Of a DNA stretch of 64,000 nt, positions 23,952 to 33,221 are shown piece after piece. Numbering within the stretch: position 1 is the first letter of the stretch; every line of letters starts with the position of its first letter. A model generated the notes under the pieces. It had not been told where the DNA came from and did not search any database. It saw only the letters and a program-made list of their open reading frames with translations. A program made the position numbers and the translations under genes. Source of the stretch: Brevibacillus fluminis (GTDB lineage: Bacteria; Bacillota; Bacilli; Brevibacillales; Brevibacillaceae); contig NZ_RHHQ01000021.1 of NCBI RefSeq assembly GCF_003710825.1, positions 62,001 through 126,000 on the forward strand. Reading direction: 5' to 3'.

Positions 23952-26900
23952 GTGAAAAAGCATAAGGTCTTGTCGCTCGTCACGGCTAGCGTAATCGCGT
24001 GGGGAGCGATTTTTCCGTTGGCGGCAAACGTGGCGGAAGCGCGAGTTGTGACCAGTCCGCTGTCGATCATGTGGCAGCAGACGATTGGTGAAGGAGCCTC
24101 GCTGATAAAATATACCAAATCTTTCGGCGATCAACAGGTGACGGTCTTTGTCACCAAAGCGGACCTCAACAATCAGTATCTTGAAGTGAAGCCGGTGTAC
24201 GGCACCGACGGCTTGTTGACGCAAAAGCAAACAGTCACCCAGATGGCTCGCGAAACAGGCGCCATCTCGGCGATCAATGCCGACTTTTTCAACATGACAA
24301 AACGCGGTGCGCCGTTTGGGCAGGTGCTCAAGGATGGCGAGGTCATTTCGTCAATGGGGCAGATCGATTACTGGTACAGCCTCGGGATTACCGACGACAA
24401 AACGGCGGCGATCGAGCACTTCACATTTTCCGGTAAAGTTACAGCTCCAAGCGGCGTGACGTTCCCGCTGCGTGGAATCAACAAGGAAGAGTACAACACG
24501 ACAAAAGGCAAAAGCCATTTGGATCAGCTGAACATGTACACGCCCAAATTCGGCAAGACAAGCCTTGGGACAATATCCGGCTACCAAAACATCGTGGAAG
24601 TGGTCTTTGACAACAACGTGGCAAAAGAAGTGCGAATCAATCAGCCGGGTGCGGTGATTCCGCCAAACGGCTATGTGCTTTGGGGACAAGGAGCAGCTGC
24701 CAACTTTTTGCTGCAGCAATTCCCTGTAGGCTCGACAGCGCAGGTTGATTACCAAAATGCCCCGACCGACCGGAACTGGATGCAGGCGGTAGGAGGTCAG
24801 CTGCTGCTGGTCAACCAGGGTAAGGCGATCACTTCCTTTAATGTAGACAGCTCGGTTAAAGGTTTGAATGCGCGGACGGCGGTAGGGGTTTCCCAGGATG
24901 GCAAAACCATGTACATGGTGGCCGTCGACACGGCCAGCAGCTCGGGTTTAAGTCTCGAAGAGCTGGCGCAGATCATGGTGGAGATTGGCGCGTACAAAGC
25001 AGTCAATTTCGATGGCGGCGGTTCCACCACGATGTCCGCGCGTATGCTAGGTGAGACGGATGTGCGGGCGATCAACACGCCTAAAGGTGGAGCGGAGCGT
25101 CGCGTGCCGACGGGACTTGCGATCTACAATACGGCGCCTCCAGGTGATTTGCTCGGTTTTCAGATCAATGGTCCGACAGAGGTGCTGATCGGACAAGCTG
25201 CCGAATTTTCGACCAAAGCATACGATACGCATTATTTGCCCTACACGATCAAGCCTGACCAGATCAACTGGCAGGTCGGAGCGGATGCGGGAACGTTCGA
25301 GCAAAACAAGTTTATCCCGAGCCGTTCCGGCACGACGACGATTACGGCCACAGTCGGCAATGTCTCACAAAAACGCGATGTGAGCGTCATAACAGGTAAG
25401 GACATCGCGCAAATCATCGTCGGCCCGAACCCGATCAATATCGCGCCTGGTCAAACGCTTGGGCTTGATATCAAGCTGAAAACTAAAAAAGGCCAGATGA
25501 TTGCGGCAACACCGAAAAGCGTAACCATTTCGGTTGATTCACCGTTGGCTTCGGTCAACGACAAGCTCCAGCTTATTGCGGGCGACCAGGTCGGGAAAGC
25601 CAACCTGAAGGTTACATACGACGGGATCAGCACAACTGTGCCAGTGAATATCGGCGCATTTGAGCAGCCGTGGCTAACGTTTGACAACCAGCCGTCCATG
25701 TACCATACCGCTTATCCGGATTCGCTCAGCTCGCACGGTTCCTTCACGGCAGTGAGTGCCGGCGGAAACGATCCGGTGTTCCGTACGAAAAAAGCAGCGA
25801 AGCTGACATACAATTTTGCCGGTGCGCCTGAAAGCGATTCCCGTATCGCATATGGTCGACTCGGCTCCAAGCCTGAAGATATCCCGGGCAAGCCGTTTGG
25901 TATGGGCCTGTGGGTATATGGCGACAGCAGCAATCACTGGTTGCGCGCAGAAGTGCTCGACGCAAAAGGAAAAGTCTATTACGTCGATCTGGCCAAGCGC
26001 ATCGATTGGACAGGATGGCAGCAGGTGAAAGGATACTTCCCAGCAGCAGCGACGTATCCATTGCAACTGCGCAGCATCTATGTCGTCGACCCTGCAGAAA
26101 ACAATGAGATCCTGCCGGAAAGCGGAACGGTTTACTTTGATGAAGCGTCCCTGCTCTATCCAGCGGAGAGCGCTGTGAAGCCTAGCGGCAAAACAGTGCA
26201 AACCAGCACGCCAGGAACCCTCTCGTTGGGTGCAGAACTCGACATGAGCTATTCGTTCGCAGCCACGTCGAGCTTCTTGGATACCGTCTCGCTTGGTGTG
26301 AATTCGATCATCAACCAGCAGCTGCCTGGCTATGTACCGGCAGACTATGCGTTTACAGTGAAGCCGGGAGCGCTAAAAGCGGGCAAGCAGGACCAATTCG
26401 GCAACACGACATCCACGGTGAAGCTGACCGCGAAAAACTGGATCAAAGGAAAAGGAATCGGCTTGCTCTATGTGAATGAGGCGAACCAGACATTTGATCC
26501 ATTGATCGGCCAAGTCGACGACCAAGGAAAGTGGGTCTATCCGGTTAACGCGTATGGAACCTACATCCCGTATTATCTCGATAAGCCGGCCGATGTGCCG
26601 TTTGTCGACATTATCAACCATCCGGCCAAAGATGAGATCACCTATATGGCTCAGAAAGGTTTGGTCAAAGGGATTACCAACGAATTGTTCGGACCGGAAA
26701 ATTCGTTGACAAGAGCGCAGTTTGTCACGCTGTTGGCCCGCGTCTTCGCGTGGGAGCTGCCAGCCAAACCAAAGCTCTCCTTTAAGGACGCGATTCCTGA
26801 CTATGCGCAAGGACCTGTGCAGGTCGCGTTGACCAAAGGCTTGGTGAAAGGCTACACCGATAAAACGTTTAGACCTGATCAAGCTGTGACTCGGGCGGAG

Positions 26901-27116
26901 GCGGCCGTCATTCTCGACCGCATTCTGCAAAAGAAAGCCCAGCCTGTCCAAGCGCCAGCCGATAAGAAGGCGTGGCCACAATGGGCGTCAGCTGCGATCA
27001 ACAACGTGGCGGGCCAAGGGCTGATGGATAACCAGAACGGCAAGTTCGAACCGAACAAACCAACTACACGGGCTGTGACAGCAGTAGCGCTCTATCGAAT
27101 CTTGCAGAAGAAATAG
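23952..27116 (+). CDS. S-layer-anchored phosphodiester glycosidase
   Basis: Large secreted protein of 1054 residues. A Sec signal peptide (about 1-30, ending ANVAEA) precedes a NAGPA-type phosphodiester glycosidase domain (about 60-400) with INADFFNMTKRGAPFG, NFDGGGSTTM and RVPTGLAIY. Then come Ig-like/carbohydrate-binding-like modules and three SLH repeats (about the last 170 residues), each ending in the T-R-A motif region. SLH repeats bind pyruvylated wall polymer, so the enzyme would sit on the cell surface and could cleave glycopolymer phosphodiesters. GTG 23952 was chosen because GAGGAGAGGAG precedes it and a signal peptide results; longer frames put charged residues in front. It is monocistronic. 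Confidence 0.88.
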   Translation: MKKHKVLSLVTASVIAWGAIFPLAANVAEARVVTSPLSIMWQQTIGEGASLIKYTKSFGDQQVTVFVTKADLNNQYLEVKPVYGTDGLLTQKQTVTQMARETGAISAINADFFNMTKRGAPFGQVLKDGEVISSMGQIDYWYSLGITDDKTAAIEHFTFSGKVTAPSGVTFPLRGINKEEYNTTKGKSHLDQLNMYTPKFGKTSLGTISGYQNIVEVVFDNNVAKEVRINQPGAVIPPNGYVLWGQGAAANFLLQQFPVGSTAQVDYQNAPTDRNWMQAVGGQLLLVNQGKAITSFNVDSSVKGLNARTAVGVSQDGKTMYMVAVDTASSSGLSLEELAQIMVEIGAYKAVNFDGGGSTTMSARMLGETDVRAINTPKGGAERRVPTGLAIYNTAPPGDLLGFQINGPTEVLIGQAAEFSTKAYDTHYLPYTIKPDQINWQVGADAGTFEQNKFIPSRSGTTTITATVGNVSQKRDVSVITGKDIAQIIVGPNPINIAPGQTLGLDIKLKTKKGQMIAATPKSVTISVDSPLASVNDKLQLIAGDQVGKANLKVTYDGISTTVPVNIGAFEQPWLTFDNQPSMYHTAYPDSLSSHGSFTAVSAGGNDPVFRTKKAAKLTYNFAGAPESDSRIAYGRLGSKPEDIPGKPFGMGLWVYGDSSNHWLRAEVLDAKGKVYYVDLAKRIDWTGWQQVKGYFPAAATYPLQLRSIYVVDPAENNEILPESGTVYFDEASLLYPAESAVKPSGKTVQTSTPGTLSLGAELDMSYSFAATSSFLDTVSLGVNSIINQQLPGYVPADYAFTVKPGALKAGKQDQFGNTTSTVKLTAKNWIKGKGIGLLYVNEANQTFDPLIGQVDDQGKWVYPVNAYGTYIPYYLDKPADVPFVDIINHPAKDEITYMAQKGLVKGITNELFGPENSLTRAQFVTLLARVFAWELPAKPKLSFKDAIPDYAQGPVQVALTKGLVKGYTDKTFRPDQAVTRAEAAVILDRILQKKAQPVQAPADKKAWPQWASAAINNVAGQGLMDNQNGKFEPNKPTTRAVTAVALYRILQKK

Positions 27117-27128
27117 TGAGTTCAGGCG

Positions 27129-27173
27129 AAATCCGCATCCACCTCCGATGAGGCAGGATGCGGATTTGTTTTT
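27129..27173 (+). terminator. Terminator after the SLH-domain gene
   Basis: AAATCCGCATCC (27129-27140) pairs perfectly with GGATGCGGATTT (27156-27167), then GTTTTTA. Confidence 0.85.
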
Positions 27174-27262
27174 ATGGGGGAGTTGCGTTTTGACCCACGT
27201 TTTCGAACAGTTACGAGACATAACTTAAAGTTTTTTTAATCATTTTTGTAACCTTCTTCCCT

Positions 27263-27289
27263 TATAATGGAAGGATGCCACAGTGTGGC
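27263..27289 (+). promoter_or_regulatory. -10 element and small palindrome before the thiolase gene
   Basis: TATAAT at 27263-27268 has no convincing -35. The palindrome GCCACA-G-TGTGGC at 27277-27289 covers the expected start of transcription and could be an operator. Confidence 0.4.
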
Positions 27290-27322
27290 TAAGCCGATAT
27301 AAACAAGCGAGGAGTGGGAGCG

Positions 27323-28510
27323 ATGAGTAAAAAGGAAGTTGTGATTGTCAGTGCAGTGCGTACCGCAATCGGGAGCTTTCAAGGGGGACTAGCCGGTGTG
27401 TCCGCTACCAAACTGGGCGCTTTGGTGCTGGAGGCAGCGCTTGAGAAGGCTGGAGTAGGGAAAGAGCAAGTCGGTGAGGTCATTTTGGGGAACGTACTCC
27501 AAGCGGGCCTTGGCCAAAATCCTGCGCGCCAGGCGGCGATTCAGGCTGGTCTCGAGCATGCGGTTCCTGCCATGACCATCAACAAAGTGTGCGGTTCCGG
27601 CTTGAAAGCCGTCCATCTTGCTGTCCAATCCATCCTCGCAGGAGATACGGACGTCATTCTTGCAGGCGGTATGGAAAACATGAGCCAAGCGCCTTATTTG
27701 ATGGAGGGCGCCCGCAACGGCTATCGAATGGGCGATCAAAAAGTGGTGGATTCGATGATTCGCGATGGACTGTGGTGCGCATTTAACGATTACCATATGG
27801 GAATTACCGCGGAGAACTTGGGAGAAAAGTATCAGATCACACGTGAGGAACAGGATGAATTCGCAGCATGGAGCCAAGAGAAAGCAGTGGCGGCAATTGC
27901 AGCCGGACGTTTTGCAGATGAGATCGTTCCAGTGCCGATTCCACAGAGAAAAGGAGACCCGGTCCTGTTCGCAACCGACGAATTCCCGCGCGCGGGCGTC
28001 ACAGCAGAATCGCTCGGCAAGCTGCGCCCAGCATTCAAAAAAGACGGTTGCGTAACAGCTGGCAACGCTTCGGGTATTAATGACGGTGCAGCAGCACTGC
28101 TGATCATGTCCCGGGAGAAAGCAGATGAATTGGGCTTAAAGCCGATCGCTCGGATTGTCGCAAACGCCAGCGCTGGTGTTGATCCTAGCATCATGGGGAT
28201 CGGACCGGTTCCTGCGACCAAGCGAGCGCTGGAAAAAGCAGGCCTGTCTCTGGAAGACATCGATCTGATTGAAGCGAATGAGGCATTCGCGGTTCAATCC
28301 CTTTCGGTTGGCAAAGAGCTAGGATTCGACAAGGAAAAACTGAACGTAAACGGCGGCGCGATCGCGCTTGGACATCCGATCGGAGCGAGCGGCGCACGCA
28401 TTCTCGTCACGCTTGTCCATGAGCTCCAAAAGCGCGGCGGCAAATACGGTTTGGCAACGCTTTGCATCGGTGGCGGTCAAGGTGTTGCAACGATAATTGA
28501 GAAGATTTGA
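27323..28510 (+). CDS. Acetyl-CoA C-acyltransferase (thiolase)
   Basis: Condenses two acetyl-CoA to acetoacetyl-CoA, or cleaves 3-ketoacyl-CoA in fatty acid breakdown. It has 395 residues of the biosynthetic/AtoB-type thiolase family. The acyl-carrying Cys90 is in INKVCGSGLKA, with NEAFAVQ, GGAIALGHPIGASGAR and the second Cys in LCIGGGQG. ATG 27323 follows GCGAGGAG by eight bases; GTG 27314 overlaps that site. It stands alone between the SLH gene and the ATP synthase operon. Context does not decide between synthesis and beta-oxidation. Confidence 0.94.
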   Translation: MSKKEVVIVSAVRTAIGSFQGGLAGVSATKLGALVLEAALEKAGVGKEQVGEVILGNVLQAGLGQNPARQAAIQAGLEHAVPAMTINKVCGSGLKAVHLAVQSILAGDTDVILAGGMENMSQAPYLMEGARNGYRMGDQKVVDSMIRDGLWCAFNDYHMGITAENLGEKYQITREEQDEFAAWSQEKAVAAIAAGRFADEIVPVPIPQRKGDPVLFATDEFPRAGVTAESLGKLRPAFKKDGCVTAGNASGINDGAAALLIMSREKADELGLKPIARIVANASAGVDPSIMGIGPVPATKRALEKAGLSLEDIDLIEANEAFAVQSLSVGKELGFDKEKLNVNGGAIALGHPIGASGARILVTLVHELQKRGGKYGLATLCIGGGQGVATIIEKI

Positions 28511-28548
28511 GTCAATTGTGAACGGTTTGTGTACAGTCTGACTGGAAG

Positions 28549-28578
28549 TTGACAAAGCGGATAAATCTTCGTTAATAT
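28549..28578 (+). promoter_or_regulatory. Promoter of the ATP synthase operon
   Basis: Consensus TTGACA at 28549-28554, an 18-base spacer and TAATAT at 28573-28578. Confidence 0.65.
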
Positions 28579-28638
28579 GGATGAGGGCAAAGGGTATGAC
28601 CACATGCCCTCTCCTTATGTCGAAAGGGGATCAGATGC

Positions 28639-28848
28639 ATGTCGAAGCTGGATAATCCTTGGCAAGCCATCATTTTTGTCAGCTTTATCGGGATTGATTT
28701 GGCGATTTGTGTCATGGCGGGTGTATGGCTCGGACAATATCTGGATCGACAATTTGCAACAAGTCCCGTATGCATGATCATCGGGTTGTTTTTGGGTTTA
28801 GGTATCGGTATTTATAGTGTATATCGATTGATCCGTTCGTATTTGTAA
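28639..28848 (+). CDS. atpZ: AtpZ-like F0F1 ATP synthase accessory protein
   Basis: A 69-residue membrane protein with two hydrophobic helices (about 10-31 and 43-63) of the AtpZ/F0F1-ATPase_gca family. Members lie ahead of atpI in ATP synthase operons and are thought to help c-ring assembly or Mg/Ca handling. AAAGGGGA is eight bases before ATG 28639. It begins the operon. Confidence 0.8.
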   Translation: MSKLDNPWQAIIFVSFIGIDLAICVMAGVWLGQYLDRQFATSPVCMIIGLFLGLGIGIYSVYRLIRSYL

Positions 28849-28870
28849 GGAGATAGTTAGGAGATTGAGC

Positions 28871-29227
28871 ATGCAAGAGTTTACGACAGCAATGCGCCAA
28901 ACATTCCGCTTCGCCTTCTTTTTTATGGCTGCTTCTGTGATACTCTGGGCACTGTTGCCTGAGCATAAGGTCTTTCTTCAGAGTATCTTCGCAGGTATGT
29001 TTGCTAACACCATCAACAATGCCGTACTTTTCAGCAAAGCGTGGAAATCGACGAAACCGGACAGCCGTCCTAGAGGAACGGGGATGTTGCAGCGGTTCGT
29101 GATGGTTGCATTTCTCGCATATCTGACGGTGCGATTCCCCGAAATATTCGTCATATCTGGTGCACTTATAGGATTTTTCCTCATTCAAGTGGTCAGCCTT
29201 CTATTTGTTTATCGCTCCTTTAAATAG
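28871..29227 (+). CDS. atpI: ATP synthase subunit I
   Basis: A 118-residue membrane protein with four predicted helices in the atpI position. AtpI assists c-ring assembly. ATG 28871 is preferred because TAGGAG ends seven bases before it; TTG 28865 overlaps that site. Sequence conservation in this family is low, so the call rests on size, topology and gene order. Confidence 0.85.
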   Translation: MQEFTTAMRQTFRFAFFFMAASVILWALLPEHKVFLQSIFAGMFANTINNAVLFSKAWKSTKPDSRPRGTGMLQRFVMVAFLAYLTVRFPEIFVISGALIGFFLIQVVSLLFVYRSFK

Positions 29228-29304
29228 ATACAGTTGTTTTTCACATGCACTTAACAAGGAATCTTTACAAATCTTAATTTTGTCGATAGAAAGGGGTGAA
29301 ATAC

Positions 29305-30114
29305 ATGCATTTATCTCCGCGCTTTGAATGGTTAGGTATGGTATTCGACATTCCTACCATGATCATGATGGTGGTAACCGCTCTGGTAGTATTTTTACTC
29401 GTGGTTGGATTGACACGAAATATGTCGACTGGCGTGCCTCGCGGAGCTCAAAATTTCATCGAATGGGTGATCGACTTCATTCGTGGAATCTCCGGCAACT
29501 TTTTGGACAAGAAGTACGCGTCCCGAGTTGTTGCGCTAGGCTTGACCGTTTTCCTGTATATCTTCATCGGAAACCAGTTGGGCTTGGTTCTTAATATCAC
29601 CACCTCTTACCATGGGCAAATCAGTGAAAGCTTCATGAACCAATTGACACTGTCCGGTACGCCGGAAGCTGCTCATGCAAAAGAAGAAATGATTAAAGAA
29701 GAGTTGGCAAGCGAGCACGGTCTGCCAGTATCCTGGTGGAAATCGCCGACTGCTACTCCTTCTGTAACATTTGCACTGGCGTTTGCTGTTCTCCTTTACT
29801 CTCACTATCTCGGTTTGCGTAAAGGTGCAGGCAAATACTTCAAGCATTATGTGGAACCGCATCCATTGATGATCTTGCTGCACATTATGGAGGATTTCAT
29901 CATCAAGCCGCTGACGCTCCCATTGCGTTTGTTCGGTAACATTTTTGCCGGTGAGGTCTTGATCTCCGTACTGTTGGGCACAGGTGTCCTGGTAGCCACG
30001 CTTCCATTGATTGTTTGGCTGGGTTACTCCGTATTCGTCGGTTCCGTACAAGCGTACATCTTTACTACGCTGACGATGGTGTACATCTCGCAAAAAGTAA
30101 ACGAAGATCACTAG
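29305..30114 (+). CDS. atpB: ATP synthase F0 subunit a
   Basis: Membrane subunit forming the proton half-channels against the c-ring. It has 269 residues and about six helices. The essential Arg is in PLRLFGNIFAGE, and a conserved C-terminal helix ends AYIFTTLTMVYI. It has a polar insertion of about 40 residues (about 108-147) between early helices. ATG 29305 follows AAAGGGGTGA; an in-frame GTG lies within that site. Confidence 0.96.
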   Translation: MHLSPRFEWLGMVFDIPTMIMMVVTALVVFLLVVGLTRNMSTGVPRGAQNFIEWVIDFIRGISGNFLDKKYASRVVALGLTVFLYIFIGNQLGLVLNITTSYHGQISESFMNQLTLSGTPEAAHAKEEMIKEELASEHGLPVSWWKSPTATPSVTFALAFAVLLYSHYLGLRKGAGKYFKHYVEPHPLMILLHIMEDFIIKPLTLPLRLFGNIFAGEVLISVLLGTGVLVATLPLIVWLGYSVFVGSVQAYIFTTLTMVYISQKVNEDH

Positions 30115-30183
30115 GTTTTTCTTCTGAAAGAATTGCTTTACAACAAAAACTAATTTTCAAACATTTTAAGGAGGTATTTTGTA

Positions 30184-30399
30184 ATGACTGGTTTGTTTGC
30201 TGCTGGTATCATGTTTGGTCTCGCTGCTGTAGGTGCAGCCATCGGAAACTCTTTGGTTATTAAGAGCACAATTGAAGGTGTTGCTCGTCAACCTGAAGCA
30301 CGTGGTAACCTGATGGGTCTCATGTTCTTGGGTCTGGGTCTTGTAGAGGCGTTGCCAATCATCGCTGTTGCTATGGCCTTCGTATTCATGAATAAATAA
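30184..30399 (+). CDS. atpE: ATP synthase F0 subunit c
   Basis: Rotor-ring proteolipid of 71 residues made of two hydrophobic helices joined by the polar loop ARQPEAR. The proton-carrying carboxylate is Glu55 in GLGLVEALPII. I see no sodium-binding signature, so proton coupling is expected. AAGGAGGT precedes ATG 30184. A 176-base gap follows before atpF, the longest inside the operon, and it holds a hairpin. Confidence 0.97.
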   Translation: MTGLFAAGIMFGLAAVGAAIGNSLVIKSTIEGVARQPEARGNLMGLMFLGLGLVEALPIIAVAMAFVFMNK

Positions 30400-30483
30400 G
30401 CTTGTGCAAACAAGCTGATGTGGCGGGGGCTAGACCTTCGCCTCTCTTATGTGGAGAATGTGTGAAACGTTTTCCTCTTGAAA

Positions 30484-30507
30484 ACAAGGCGGTTACGACC
30501 GTTTTGT
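30484..30507 (+). repeat. Hairpin in the atpE-atpF gap
   Basis: ACAAGGCGGT, loop TACG, ACCGTTTTGT form a 10-bp stem with two wobbles. A smaller GTTTTC/GAAAAC hairpin lies just before (30470-30485). There is no T-run. It may protect the atpE message or be a processing site. Confidence 0.5.
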
Positions 30508-30575
30508 ACAGGCTTACTGAATGATTTTCTATGTAACTAGGATTCTCCTGTTAGACCGGAAGGAGTGAAATTGAA

Positions 30576-31079
30576 ATGGTAGACTTGGGGACTGTATCTC
30601 TCGAGTGGGGAACGTTAATATTCCAGATCATCATTTTCTTGGTGTTGCTGGCACTCGTTCGTAAATTCGCGTTGGGCCCGGCGCTTGGAGTTATGGAAAA
30701 ACGCCGCCAACATATTGAAGCTGAGATTTCCGGTGCGGAGCAAAACCGCCAAGAAGCTGAAAAGCTGTTGGCAGAGCAACGCCGTCTGCTTGACGAAGCA
30801 CGTCAAGAATCCAAAACGATTCTGGATCGCGCTGCGAAACAAGCAAGCGATGAAGCTACTCGCATTGTTGAAGAAGCAAAAACATCTGCTGAGCGTTTGA
30901 AAGCCGATGCTAGCGCTGATCTGGCGCGTGAAGTGGAAAAAGCTAAAGCGGAGCTGCGCGATCAAATGGCAGGCTTGTCCGTATTGCTGGCTTCCAAAAT
31001 CATCGAGAAGGAATTGGATGAAGCCGCTCAAAAGAGCACGATTGACCAATTCCTGAAACAAGCGGGAGATCGCCTATGA
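30576..31079 (+). CDS. atpF: ATP synthase F0 subunit b
   Basis: Peripheral stalk subunit of 167 residues. One N-terminal membrane helix (about 11-30) is followed by a long charged coiled coil rich in Ala, Glu, Lys and Gln. GGAAGGAG precedes ATG 30576. The stop codon overlaps the atpH start (ATGA), so the two stalk subunits are translationally coupled. Confidence 0.96.
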   Translation: MVDLGTVSLEWGTLIFQIIIFLVLLALVRKFALGPALGVMEKRRQHIEAEISGAEQNRQEAEKLLAEQRRLLDEARQESKTILDRAAKQASDEATRIVEEAKTSAERLKADASADLAREVEKAKAELRDQMAGLSVLLASKIIEKELDEAAQKSTIDQFLKQAGDRL

Positions 31080-31600
31080 GTAGCGGTGTTGCAAAACGCT
31101 ACGCACGTGCACTGTTCGAAGTAGCGAAAGAGCGCGGGCTGATCGAGCAAATTGAGTCTGAATTAAAAGATATCGTTGCCGCTGTTGAGTCAAATCAAGA
31201 GTTGGGCAAAATCTTGACCCACAATCAAATCTCCATAGAGTCGAAAGAGCAATTGCTCAAAGATCTCTTTGGCGCGCATGTAGCAGCGGAGACGCTGAAC
31301 TTTTTGAGCGTTTTGATTGACAATGGTCGTGAACACGAACTGGGTGAAATCGCAACTGCCTATGTCGCGATGGCGAATGAAGCGCGCGGCGTTGCTGATG
31401 CGGTTGTAACGACTGCCAAACCGTTGGGCGAAGAAGAAGTTAACGAGCTTGCTGCACAATTCGGCAAGAAGGTAAACAAGACGCTCCGCGTACAAACGGT
31501 TGTTGATCCAGCAATTCTCGGTGGCGTGGTTGTACGAATTGGCGACCGTCTGTATGACGGTAGCATCAAGCGCAAATTGGAACAGTTCGCGCACCAATAA
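31076..31600 (+). CDS. atpH: ATP synthase F1 subunit delta
   Basis: Connects the b dimer to the alpha3-beta3 head. Its 174 residues have the N-terminal helical bundle beginning VAKRYARALFEVA and the C-terminal pattern with ILGGVVVRIGDRLYDGSIK. It starts inside the last codons of atpF. Confidence 0.96.
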   Translation: MSSGVAKRYARALFEVAKERGLIEQIESELKDIVAAVESNQELGKILTHNQISIESKEQLLKDLFGAHVAAETLNFLSVLIDNGREHELGEIATAYVAMANEARGVADAVVTTAKPLGEEEVNELAAQFGKKVNKTLRVQTVVDPAILGGVVVRIGDRLYDGSIKRKLEQFAHQ

Positions 31601-31633
31601 TAAAACGTTTCTGATGAATGGGGTGACATTTAC

Positions 31634-33145
31634 GTGAGTGCAATCAGACCGGAAGAAATTAGCTCGCTCTTGAAAGAGCGCATTGCTAACTATAAAGCTG
31701 AAATTGAAGTAGTTGACGTCGGTACTGTTATCCAAATCGGTGACGGTATTGCTCGCGTGCACGGTTTGGAGAAGGTTATGGCTGGGGAACTGGTCGAATT
31801 CCAAAACGGCGTAATGGGAATGGTGCAAAACCTGGAAGAAGGCAACGTAGGTGTCGTTATTCTCGGTCCATTCCGCGGCATTAAAGAAGGCGACAGCGTA
31901 AAACGTACAGGCCGTATCATGGAAGTGCCTGTAGGCGAAGCGTTGCTCGGTCGCGTTGTTAACCCGCTCGGTCAACCGATCGATGGTTTGGGTCCTGTAA
32001 ACACAACTGAATTCCGTCCGATCGAAAGCCCGGCGCCTGGCGTAATGGCTCGTAAATCGGTACATGAACCGTTGCAAACTGGTATCAAAGCGATTGACTC
32101 GATGATTCCAATCGGTCGCGGTCAGCGTGAGTTGATCATCGGTGACCGTCAAACAGGTAAAACATCCGTTGCGCTCGATACGATCATCAACCAAAAAGGC
32201 AACGGCATGATTTGTATCTACGTTGCGATCGGCCAAAAGCAATCCACTGTTGCAGGCGTAGTGGAAACACTGCGTAAGCACGGTGCGCTGGATTACACAA
32301 TCGTTGTATCCGCGACTGCTTCCGATCCAGCTCCACTTCTGTACTTGGCGCCTTACACAGGCGTATCCATGGGTGAGTACTTCATGTACAAAGGACAACA
32401 CGTTCTTTGCGTATACGATGACTTGTCCAAACAAGCGGCTGCATACCGCGAAATGTCCCTGTTGCTCCGCCGTCCTCCAGGCCGCGAAGCATATCCTGGT
32501 GACGTATTCTACTTGCACTCCCGTTTGCTGGAGCGCGCTGCGAAACTCTCCGATGATTTGGGCGCAGGTTCCTTGACTGCATTGCCATTCATCGAGACCC
32601 AAGCAGGTGACGTATCCGCATACATCCCAACCAACGTAATTTCCATTACGGATGGTCAAATCTTCCTTGAGACCGACATGTTCAACGCAGGTCAACGCCC
32701 AGCGATGAACGCGGGTATCTCCGTATCCCGCGTAGGTAGTGCGGCACAGATCAAAGCGATGAAAAAAGTTGCTGGTCCATTGAAGCTTGAATTGGCACAA
32801 TTCCGCGAGCTGGCTGCGTTTGCGCAGTTCGGTTCCGACTTGGATAAAGCAACACTGGCGCGTTTGACTCGCGGTCAACGCCTGGTAGAAGTCATGAAAC
32901 AAGGCAACAACGATCCAATGCCAGTTGAAAAGCAAGTTATTGCGATTTACATGGCGACAAAAGGCTATGTTGACGATATTCCGGTTGGCGATGTAACTCG
33001 CTTCGAAAAAGAGTTGCTGGCGTTCATCGATTCCAACAAGCCACAGCTGGTGGAACACATCCGTTCAACAAAAGATTTGCCTGCTGAAGCTGATTTGAAT
33101 GCAGCGATCGAAGAGTTCAAGAAGGGCTTTGCTGTAAGCCGTTAA
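31634..33145 (+). CDS. atpA: ATP synthase F1 subunit alpha
   Basis: Non-catalytic nucleotide-binding subunit of the F1 head, 503 residues. The P-loop is GDRQTGKTS near residue 170, and the region SVSRVGSAAQIKAMK contributes the arginine finger to the beta site. GTG 31634 follows GGGGTGA. Confidence 0.98.
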   Translation: MSAIRPEEISSLLKERIANYKAEIEVVDVGTVIQIGDGIARVHGLEKVMAGELVEFQNGVMGMVQNLEEGNVGVVILGPFRGIKEGDSVKRTGRIMEVPVGEALLGRVVNPLGQPIDGLGPVNTTEFRPIESPAPGVMARKSVHEPLQTGIKAIDSMIPIGRGQRELIIGDRQTGKTSVALDTIINQKGNGMICIYVAIGQKQSTVAGVVETLRKHGALDYTIVVSATASDPAPLLYLAPYTGVSMGEYFMYKGQHVLCVYDDLSKQAAAYREMSLLLRRPPGREAYPGDVFYLHSRLLERAAKLSDDLGAGSLTALPFIETQAGDVSAYIPTNVISITDGQIFLETDMFNAGQRPAMNAGISVSRVGSAAQIKAMKKVAGPLKLELAQFRELAAFAQFGSDLDKATLARLTRGQRLVEVMKQGNNDPMPVEKQVIAIYMATKGYVDDIPVGDVTRFEKELLAFIDSNKPQLVEHIRSTKDLPAEADLNAAIEEFKKGFAVSR

Positions 33146-33221
33146 TTTTGCTCTCAACAGACATCTTATGCGTGCCGGGCGGTTTTCCTCCCGGTATGCG
33201 TCCCCAAGGTGGTGAAAACGA

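Noticed and set aside
28577..28777. Small plus-strand frame overlapping atpZ
   Set aside because: It overlaps the promoter region and atpZ in another frame and shows no family features.
30484..30507. Hairpin in the atpE-atpF gap as an intrinsic terminator
   Set aside because: No T-run follows, and the rest of the operon must be transcribed through it.
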